Assembly (NCBI GenBank): GCA_937951975.1
Contig: CALGAJ010000042.1
Span: forward strand, 1 to 11,386
Source: an uncultured Desulfotignum sp.
GTDB lineage: Bacteria > Desulfobacterota > Desulfobacteria > Desulfobacterales > Desulfobacteraceae
Direction: 5' to 3'
Length of the DNA: 11,386 nucleotides
Shown here: positions 6,623 through 11,386 of the stretch, piece by piece
Layout of the letters: each line of letters opens with the position of its first letter
Position numbering within the stretch: the stretch's first letter is position 1
Program-made: the position numbers and the translations under genes
Notes under the pieces: model-generated
The model's input: the letters and a program-made list of their open reading frames with translations, nothing else
The model's database searches: none
Told to the model about the DNA's origin: nothing

Positions 6623-7381
6623 ATGGATGTGCTGAGTGTGATCATTCTGGCGGCGGGAAAGGGGACCCGGATGAAATCGGACCTTCCTAAAGTACTTCAC
6701 CCGGTAGCGGGAAAACCCATGATTCTGCATGTGATCTCCTGTGCCAGACAAGTGACGTCTGATCATCATATTCATGTAGTGGTGGGGCATGGTGCCCAGA
6801 AAGTAAAGCAGGCAGTGACGGCGTGCTATCCACATGTGAACTTCAGTCTGCAAAAAGCGCTTCTTGGAACCGGTGATGCGGTGAAATGTGCGATGCCGGC
6901 CCTTGCAGATGATGTAAAAAATGTGGTGATCCTTTACGGGGATGTGCCTTTGATACAGTCGGAAACTGTGGCGGATCTGGTGTCAACCCATCGATCATAC
7001 CGGGCAAAAGTCACGATTCTGGCTGCTGATATGGATAATCCGTCCGGATATGGCCGCATTATTCAAGACCCGATGAATCATGTCGTTGCCATTCGCGAGG
7101 AAGCAGATGCCAGTTCGGATGAAAAGAAAATTCAGCGTGTCAATACCGGTATATACTGTTTCGACCGGCAATTTTTATCCCAGGCTCTGGATCAGCTGAC
7201 GCCGGATAATCAACAGGGTGAGTATTATTTGACGGATGTGGTGGGCATTGCCTGCAAAAATAACGATGAAGTGACGGTGAAAATTTTGAAAGATCCAGGG
7301 CAGGTTCGGGGGGTAAATACCCTGGATGATCTTGAAAAAACAAGGGATTTCCATAGATCTAAACAAAATGAATTGCCTTGA
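6623..7381 (+). CDS. glmU: Single-domain GlmU-type UDP-N-acetylglucosamine pyrophosphorylase (no acetyltransferase domain)
   Basis: This 252-residue protein corresponds to the N-terminal half of GlmU, which joins UTP and N-acetylglucosamine 1-phosphate to make UDP-GlcNAc for peptidoglycan and lipopolysaccharide. LAAGKGTRM (9-17) with LPKVLH and K23 is the nucleotide-binding signature. D107 in YGDVPLI and N232 in GVN match the metal-binding pair of E. coli GlmU. GTGDAV, SGYGRI, VNTGIY and GEYYLTDVV are also typical. The left-handed beta-helix acetyltransferase domain, which brings full GlmU to about 450 residues, is absent. The stop is followed at once by a promoter and another gene, with no beta-helix coding in any frame, so this does not look like a recent frameshift. 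I chose ATG 6623 because a GTG at 6554 would start inside the terminator. The Shine-Dalgarno is poor (AAAAGA). A related sugar nucleotidyltransferase is the main alternative. Confidence 0.82.
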   Translation: MDVLSVIILAAGKGTRMKSDLPKVLHPVAGKPMILHVISCARQVTSDHHIHVVVGHGAQKVKQAVTACYPHVNFSLQKALLGTGDAVKCAMPALADDVKNVVILYGDVPLIQSETVADLVSTHRSYRAKVTILAADMDNPSGYGRIIQDPMNHVVAIREEADASSDEKKIQRVNTGIYCFDRQFLSQALDQLTPDNQQGEYYLTDVVGIACKNNDEVTVKILKDPGQVRGVNTLDDLEKTRDFHRSKQNELP

Positions 7382-7407
7382 CTTTGACAAGAGATTTGAT
7401 CTATACT
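7378..7407 (+). promoter_or_regulatory. Probable promoter of the zapB-zapA unit
   Basis: TTGACT at 7378-7383 overlaps the stop codon of the preceding gene. After 18 bases it is followed by TATACT at 7402-7407, giving a good sigma70-type pair. A second TTGACA at 7384-7389 lies too close to this -10 (12 bases) but may add to polymerase contacts. Transcription would start near 7414, about 26 nt before the TTG start of the zapB-like gene. Confidence 0.6.
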
Positions 7408-7439
7408 AAATTCAAATTAACCATCATGGGATTATAATT

Positions 7440-7682
7440 TTGGGGAACGATCAGATACATAATACGTTTGATGAAATCGACAAAAAAGTCGATAAATTGC
7501 TGGAACGCTGTCGGTCTTTACAACTGGAGAATCAGGATCTGACCTTGCGGATAAAACACCTGGAGTCAGATTTGGATGAGAAAATTCAGACGGAAGCACA
7601 GACATCCGAGCAGGAAGCAGTGATTCAATCGAAAATAGACGGACTTCTGACTAAACTGGACAGTTTTATTCAGTCAGAATGA
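7440..7682 (+). CDS. zapB: ZapB-like small coiled-coil cell division protein
   Basis: This 80-residue, highly charged protein has no membrane segment and reads as one continuous coiled coil, with heptad-like Leu/Ile spacing through KVDKLLERCRSLQLENQDL and on to the end at KIDGLLTKLDSF. Length, composition and position directly before zapA fit ZapB, which in E. coli is about 80 residues and links ZapA-decorated FtsZ to other division factors. Coiled-coil sequences drift quickly, so family membership rests mainly on context. The frame has no ATG; the start is TTG 7440, with a weak GGGA (7428-7431) upstream. A promoter overlaps the end of the preceding gene. zapA follows after 48 bp and the two are probably cotranscribed. 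Confidence 0.7.
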   Translation: MGNDQIHNTFDEIDKKVDKLLERCRSLQLENQDLTLRIKHLESDLDEKIQTEAQTSEQEAVIQSKIDGLLTKLDSFIQSE

Positions 7683-7730
7683 GTCTGAATAGATTTGGGC
7701 CGATGATAAGGTTTCGATAGAGGGATTTCA

Positions 7731-8021
7731 TTGGATGAAATTATCAAAATTGATCTTTTTGGAGAAGAGTTCAGATTTAAGCCGGATGGTCAGGTACAAG
7801 ATGCCAATAAGATTGTCCAGTTTTTAACTGAGTATGTCCAAGAGGCGGAAAGCATGGTTCCGAATAAAAACTCAGGAAGAAACAGAATGGCCATTTTACT
7901 TCTTGCAGCCATGAACCTGTCCAGAGATTTTCAAGAGTTGAAAATACAGCATACTGAACTTGAGAAAGACATGGAGAATAAAATTTCATCTTTGATGAAA
8001 AAAATTGATAAAGGGTTGTAA
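7731..8021 (+). CDS. zapA: ZapA, FtsZ-ring associated protein
   Basis: ZapA is a small cytoplasmic protein that cross-links FtsZ protofilaments and stabilises the division ring. At 96 residues this has the usual bacterial length. The N-terminal globular part begins IIKIDLFGEEFRFKPDG, close to the family pattern of a beta strand, F/L-G-x-x-Y/F and a short hairpin. It continues through ANKIVQFLTEYVQE and the hydrophobic helix RMAILLLAAMNLSRDFQEL. The C-terminal part is a charged coiled coil used for dimerisation. The start is TTG 7731 with AGAGGG at 7719-7724; no ATG or GTG is available at a sensible position. It is followed directly by the 6S RNA, the same arrangement as zapA-ssrS in enterobacteria. 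Confidence 0.88.
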   Translation: MDEIIKIDLFGEEFRFKPDGQVQDANKIVQFLTEYVQEAESMVPNKNSGRNRMAILLLAAMNLSRDFQELKIQHTELEKDMENKISSLMKKIDKGL

Positions 8022-8022
8022 T
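7992..8022 (+). promoter_or_regulatory. Possible promoter of the 6S RNA
   Basis: TGTAAT at 8017-8022, overlapping the zapA stop codon, is a good -10 placed to start transcription near the 5' end of the 6S RNA. The best -35 candidate is TTGATG at 7992-7997, inside zapA, with a long 19-base spacer. The RNA could also be processed from a zapA transcript. Confidence 0.3.
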
Positions 8023-8025
8023 GAG

Positions 8026-8243
8026 AAACAGTTGGATTTGTGATCAAGCAAAATCCCCTGCAATGTGCGTGATTGTATGATAGACTTTGTCCTAACGCAT
8101 ATAAAAAAGGGAATTCACACTGATACCGGTGCGCAGGTTCCTCATCAGTAAGGAAAAGCCTGAAGGTATTACTGAATGCCCACTTTTGAACCAATGGTTC
8201 AAAGCCTTTAACGCAACACGGCAATTTGCGGGGGCAACTGTTT
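8026..8243 (+). ncRNA. ssrS: 6S RNA (RNA polymerase-binding regulator)
   Basis: 6S RNA mimics an open promoter, binds sigma70 RNA polymerase and dampens transcription in stationary phase. The ends pair exactly: AAACAGTTG (8026-8034) with CAACTGTTT (8235-8243). GCAAA (8048-8052) then pairs with TTTGC (8225-8229). The 5' side carries TCCCCTG (8054-8060), like E. coli GTCCCCTG. The 3' side of the bubble holds TTTGAACC-AAT-GGTTCAAA (8185-8203) followed by GCCTTTAACGC, closely matching the E. coli TTGAACCAAGGGTTCAA region. The apical arm folds as nested helices: 8109-8117 with 8173-8181 (one mismatch), 8122-8127 with 8165-8170, 8134-8137 with 8159-8162, and 8138-8141 with 8152-8155. About 218 nt is slightly longer than the E. 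coli RNA. Exact ends are approximate. It occupies most of the 358-bp gap between zapA and rny. Confidence 0.88.
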
Positions 8244-8330
8244 ACTGCAACAACCTTCCGATCCCGCCTCTTTTGAAGTTCCATTCCAAAGTTATAATCT
8301 GTTGAACGATTATTAGACACGCAGCACGCT

Positions 8331-8358
8331 TTGAAAAAGGTGTTGATAATCCTATATG
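8331..8358 (+). promoter_or_regulatory. Possible promoter of rny-tyrS
   Basis: TTGAAA (8331-8336), 16 bases of spacer and TATATG (8353-8358) give a moderate promoter just before the rny ribosome binding site (AAGGAG at 8365-8370). The start point would fall very close to that site. A perfect TATAAT at 8293-8298 further upstream is an alternative -10 but lacks a good -35 at the right distance. No intrinsic terminator was seen after the 6S RNA. Confidence 0.3.
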
Positions 8359-8379
8359 TATGTGAAGGAGATCAATTGA

Positions 8380-9939
8380 ATGGAAATAGTTCTCTTATTG
8401 ATTATTGTTGTGTTGCTGGTATTGGGAGTTGTCGGTTTTTTCAATATCAAGAAAAAGTATTTTCTTGAAAAGCTTAATATTGAGGAAGAACAAAGGCGGA
8501 TCATAGAAGCGGCTGAAGTTAAAGCCGAGACATTGATCAAAGAAGCCCAGCTGGAAGCAAAATCCAGGCTTCTGGAAATGAAAGGCAGCTTTGATGCGGA
8601 AACTCAGGAAACCCGGGAAGAATTAAAAAAAGAAGCGCGCAGGCTTTCCAAAAAGAGTGAAAAACTGGATCAGGCAGAAGATCTGTTGACCCAGAAAGAG
8701 CAGGAGCTTCATGACAAAGAATCAGAAATAAATGAAAAACTGGAATCCGTCGCCAGGGATGAGGCGTATTATGCCGATCTGGTGGAAGAGACCCGAAAAG
8801 AACTGGAAAAAATTTCCGGCCTGACGCTGGAAGAAGCCAGAGAATTGCTGCTGAAAACCCTGGAAGAAGAGGCCAGGCATGAAGGTGCCAAATTAGTGAA
8901 AAAAATCACCTCAGAAGCCCGAGAGCAGGCAGATAAAGAGGCTAAAAAAATCATATCCACGGCCATTCAGAGATACGCCGGGGATTATGTGGCGGAAAGA
9001 ACTGTTTCAGTGGTGCATTTGCCGGGGGATGAAATGAAAGGCAGGATCATCGGCAGAGAGGGTCGAAACATCCGGGCACTGGAAGCAGCTACAGGCATCG
9101 ACCTGATTATTGATGATACGCCGGAAGCGGTGATTCTTTCAGGCTTCAACCCGGTTCGCCGGGAGGTCGCCCGGCTTTCACTGGAAAAGCTGATCTCCGA
9201 CGGACGGATTCACCCGGCCCGGATCGAGGATGTGGTGGAACGGGCCGGCAAGGAAGTGGATCTGGCCATCAAGGAAGCCGGCGAGCAGGCGGCATTCGAT
9301 CTGGGGGTGCATGGCATCAATCCGGAACTGATCAAGGTGCTGGGGAAACTGAAATTTCGAACCTCCTATGCCCAGAATGTGCTTCAACATTCCATTGAAG
9401 TGGCGTTTCTGGCGGGAGTCATTGCCGCTGAACTGAAGCTGGATGTCAAACTGGCCAAGCGGATGGGCCTGCTTCATGATATCGGCAAGGCCGTGGATCA
9501 TGAGGTGGATGGGGCCCATGCCATTATCGGCGCCAAGCTGGCCAAGAAATACGGCGAAATCGATTGTGTGGTCAATGCCATTGCGGCCCATCATGAAGAT
9601 CAGATGCCCACCTCTGTCTACGATTTCATTGTCCAGGCGGCGGATGCATTGTCCGGTGCCAGGCCGGGGGCCAGAAAAGAAAGTCTTGAAAATTATATCA
9701 AACGGCTGGAAGATCTTGAAAAAATAGCCAATGCCTTTGACGGGGTGGTCAATACCTATGCCATCCAGGCAGGACGGGAGATCCGGGTGATCACGGAGAG
9801 TGAAAAGATCAGTGATGAGGATGCGGTGCTGCTGTCCCGGGAAATCGCCCGTCAGATTGAAGAGAATCTGACGTTTCCGGGCCAGGTCAAGGTGGTGGTG
9901 ATCAGAGAGACCCGGGCAGTGGAGTATACCAAAAAATAG
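8380..9939 (+). CDS. rny: Ribonuclease Y (RNase Y)
   Basis: RNase Y is a membrane-anchored endoribonuclease that starts mRNA decay in many bacteria lacking an RNase E-centred degradosome. At 519 residues this is nearly the same length as the B. subtilis enzyme. Residues 3-22 form an N-terminal membrane helix. A long Glu/Lys-rich coiled coil covers about 25-200. The KH domain has GRIIGREGRNIRALE at 221-235 with the GREG loop at 225-228. The HD domain has the metal-binding pair H366-D367 in LLHDIGKAVDHE, supported by QHSIEVAFLAG before it and AIAAHHED after it. The start is ATG 8380 with AAGGAG at 8365-8370. tyrS begins 10 bp after its stop, so the two are probably cotranscribed. All catalytic features are intact. 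Confidence 0.97.
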   Translation: MEIVLLLIIVVLLVLGVVGFFNIKKKYFLEKLNIEEEQRRIIEAAEVKAETLIKEAQLEAKSRLLEMKGSFDAETQETREELKKEARRLSKKSEKLDQAEDLLTQKEQELHDKESEINEKLESVARDEAYYADLVEETRKELEKISGLTLEEARELLLKTLEEEARHEGAKLVKKITSEAREQADKEAKKIISTAIQRYAGDYVAERTVSVVHLPGDEMKGRIIGREGRNIRALEAATGIDLIIDDTPEAVILSGFNPVRREVARLSLEKLISDGRIHPARIEDVVERAGKEVDLAIKEAGEQAAFDLGVHGINPELIKVLGKLKFRTSYAQNVLQHSIEVAFLAGVIAAELKLDVKLAKRMGLLHDIGKAVDHEVDGAHAIIGAKLAKKYGEIDCVVNAIAAHHEDQMPTSVYDFIVQAADALSGARPGARKESLENYIKRLEDLEKIANAFDGVVNTYAIQAGREIRVITESEKISDEDAVLLSREIARQIEENLTFPGQVKVVVIRETRAVEYTKK

Positions 9940-9949
9940 CAGGGATATC

Positions 9950-11236
9950 ATGAGTGTATTGTCGGTATTGAAAGAGCGGGGATTTGTGGATGCGGTGACC
10001 CATACCGCCGAGCTGGAAGACTATCTGGAAAACAACCGGGCCACCTGTTATATCGGGTTTGATCCCACCGCCACCAGCCTGCATGTGGGCAGTCTGGTGT
10101 GTATCATGGCCCTGGCCCATATGCAGCGCAACGGGCACCGGCCCATCGCCCTGGTGGGCGGCGGAACCGGTCTGATCGGAGATCCGTCCGGAAAAACCGA
10201 AATGCGCCAGATCATCACCCAGGAACAGATTGATGAAAACAAAGCCGGAATCCGGGCTCAGTTATCCAGATTTATTGATTTCAGCAATGATCAGGCCTTG
10301 TTACTGGACAATGCCCAGTGGCTGACAAAACTGGCATATATTCCGTTTTTAAGAGATATCGGCCGGCATTTTTCCATCAACCGGATGATCAAGGCGGAAA
10401 GTTACAAAGCCCGGATGGCTTCGGAAGAAGGCCTGACATTCATCGAATTCAACTATATGCTGCTTCAGGCCTATGATTTCATGAAACTGGCCCAGAATTA
10501 TGATTGCCTGCTTCAAATGGGCGGCAGCGATCAGTGGGGAAATATTGTGGCCGGGATAGACCTGATTCGCAGAACGCTTGGGAAACAGGCGTTTGGCATC
10601 ACTTTTCCGCTGATCACCACTGCGGCCGGCATCAAGATGGGAAAAACCCACAAAGGGGCTGTGTGGCTGGATCCGGACCGGTTTTCTCCCTATGATTATT
10701 ACCAGTTCTGGGTCAATTGCGATGATGCGGATGTGGCCCGGTTTCTGGCGCTGTTCACTTTTTTGCCCATGCATGAAATCGAGCAGGTCAAGACCCTTCA
10801 AGGCGCAGATCTGAACAGGGCCAAGACCATTCTGGCCTATGAAGCCACAAAGATTGCCCATGGTGAAACCGAAGCCCGGAATGCGTTGAAAGCAGCAGCA
10901 TCCGTGTTCGGTGCCATTGAGGTGCCGGACAGTCTGCTGCCCGGCGCTACAATCCCCAGAGGGGTCCATTCTCCTGTAACCGATGACACGGTTCCTGCTA
11001 CGCAGATGAATGAAAAAGACCTTGTGGACAACGATCTGGTGATCGATCTGTTCACCCGGACCGGTTTGTGTTCTTCCAAATCCGATGCCCGGCGCCTGGT
11101 GATGCAGGGTGGGGCATACGTGAACGGAAACCGGGTGTCAGGGGTGGATCAGCGGGTTGAGAACGCAGATCTGGATCAGGGAGAAATCCTTCTTCGGGCC
11201 GGTAAAAAAAAATATCATAAGATAATTGTCAAATGA
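9950..11236 (+). CDS. tyrS: Tyrosyl-tRNA synthetase
   Basis: This 428-residue class I synthetase charges tRNA-Tyr with tyrosine. Y34 and D38 in YIGFDPTATSLHVGSL line the tyrosine pocket. HVGS (45-48) is the HIGH motif. GGSDQWGN (191-198) is the conserved tyrosine and ATP contact region. The KMSKS loop reads KMGKT at 229-233, as in the E. coli-like form (KFGKT). The C-terminal S4-type RNA-binding domain starts around LVIDLFTRTGLCSSKSDARRLV and includes GGAYVNGNRV, so the protein is full length. The start is ATG 9950, 10 bp after the rny stop, with only a weak AGGGA Shine-Dalgarno; expression may rely on coupling to rny. No T-box leader is present, since the gene follows rny directly. Confidence 0.97.
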   Translation: MSVLSVLKERGFVDAVTHTAELEDYLENNRATCYIGFDPTATSLHVGSLVCIMALAHMQRNGHRPIALVGGGTGLIGDPSGKTEMRQIITQEQIDENKAGIRAQLSRFIDFSNDQALLLDNAQWLTKLAYIPFLRDIGRHFSINRMIKAESYKARMASEEGLTFIEFNYMLLQAYDFMKLAQNYDCLLQMGGSDQWGNIVAGIDLIRRTLGKQAFGITFPLITTAAGIKMGKTHKGAVWLDPDRFSPYDYYQFWVNCDDADVARFLALFTFLPMHEIEQVKTLQGADLNRAKTILAYEATKIAHGETEARNALKAAASVFGAIEVPDSLLPGATIPRGVHSPVTDDTVPATQMNEKDLVDNDLVIDLFTRTGLCSSKSDARRLVMQGGAYVNGNRVSGVDQRVENADLDQGEILLRAGKKKYHKIIVK

Positions 11237-11249
11237 TTTGAAAAAAGGT

Positions 11250-11278
11250 TTGACAAACCATTTTCCGGCCTGTATATT
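11250..11278 (+). promoter_or_regulatory. Strong promoter, probably of a ribosomal RNA operon
   Basis: TTGACA at 11250-11255 matches the -35 consensus exactly. It is followed by 17 bases and TATATT at 11273-11278. The stretch upstream (about 11215-11246) is A/T-rich, as in UP elements, and the bases just after the -10 (GTCCTGG) are relatively GC-rich, as in growth-rate-controlled promoters. The -35 sits inside the 13-base palindrome GGTTTGACAAACC (11247-11259). It lies only 13 bp after the tyrS stop, so tyrS transcripts may read into it. Confidence 0.75.
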
Positions 11279-11284
11279 GTCCTG

Positions 11285-11386
11285 GTTTTTCGGTGACAGG
11301 ATTGCGGCGGAAAACAACGTAGTACCCGATGTTTGATCTTTGAAAATTGGTCAGTGATAAAGTTTGAAGCGGGTCTGAACAAGACC
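11285..11386 (+). other. Probable rRNA operon leader with boxA antitermination site
   Basis: No protein-coding frame is visible after tyrS. TGATCTTTGAAAA at 11334-11346 closely resembles boxA of rRNA leaders (E. coli TGCTCTTTAACAA; Bacillus-type TGTTCTTTGAAAA), which binds NusB/NusE to prevent premature termination. A small hairpin GGTC/GACC closes the window at 11372-11386. Together with the strong promoter upstream, this indicates a 16S rRNA gene beginning shortly past the window. The 16S itself is not visible, so a tRNA operon remains possible. Confidence 0.65.

Noticed and set aside
7931..8320. A 129-codon open frame on the - strand across zapA and the following gap
   Set aside because: It overlaps the 6S RNA, whose structure explains the region better, and the predicted protein has no recognisable features.
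9178..9951. A 257-codon open frame on the - strand inside rny
   Set aside because: It mirrors the KH and HD coding region of RNase Y; no independent evidence supports translation.
11243..11264. AAAAGGTTT...AAACC-A-TTTT considered as the tyrS terminator
   Set aside because: The stem core is only 5 bp with a 3-nt loop and a bulge, and it coincides with the -35 of the strong promoter, so it is reported as a palindrome and not as a terminator.
1..11386. A search for an undescribed defence, mobile or biosynthetic system
   Set aside because: Every long + strand frame belongs to a known housekeeping family, gene spacing is tight, and there are no direct-repeat arrays, transposase genes, attachment sites or orphan gene clusters.

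Overview
The window reads as chromosomal housekeeping DNA from a Desulfobacterota (delta-proteobacterial) sulfate reducer, most likely in or near the Desulfobacteraceae. That placement is an inference. It rests on an F1 ATP synthase operon that starts with paired b' and b genes and lacks the F0 a and c genes, on RNase Y, on a 6S RNA directly after zapA, and on the protein sequences themselves. No single marker proves it. All genes lie on the + strand. I see no mobile element, CRISPR array, tRNA or defence locus.

Region 1 (1-575): the 3' end of rodA, the elongasome glycan polymerase, then 216 bp of noncoding DNA with a possible promoter and a perfect 10-bp hairpin ahead of the ATP synthase genes. 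Region 2 (576-6584): atpF'-atpF-atpH-atpA-atpG-atpD-atpC. These encode b', b, delta, alpha, gamma, beta and epsilon: both stator stalk proteins and the whole F1 head and rotor shaft. The first four genes overlap by one or a few bases. A strong intrinsic terminator follows atpC. The membrane a and c subunits must be encoded elsewhere.

Region 3 (6585-7381): a GlmU-type uridylyltransferase that contains only the N-terminal nucleotidyltransferase domain and lacks the usual acetyltransferase half. Region 4 (7382-8379): two short division genes, a zapB-like coiled-coil gene and zapA, both with TTG starts, followed by a 6S RNA that fills most of the 358-bp gap before rny. Region 5 (8380-11236): rny (RNase Y) and tyrS (tyrosyl-tRNA synthetase), 10 bp apart and probably cotranscribed. 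Region 6 (11237-11386): a near-consensus promoter followed by a boxA-like antitermination site, which looks like the leader of a ribosomal RNA operon whose 16S gene starts just beyond the window.

The genes cover cell shape and wall precursors (RodA, GlmU), energy (ATP synthase), division (ZapB/ZapA), global control of transcription and RNA decay (6S RNA, RNase Y) and translation (TyrS, rRNA leader). I found no convincing undescribed system. The points most worth a second look are the single-domain GlmU, the signal-peptide-like start of AtpF, the 6S RNA and the rRNA leader.
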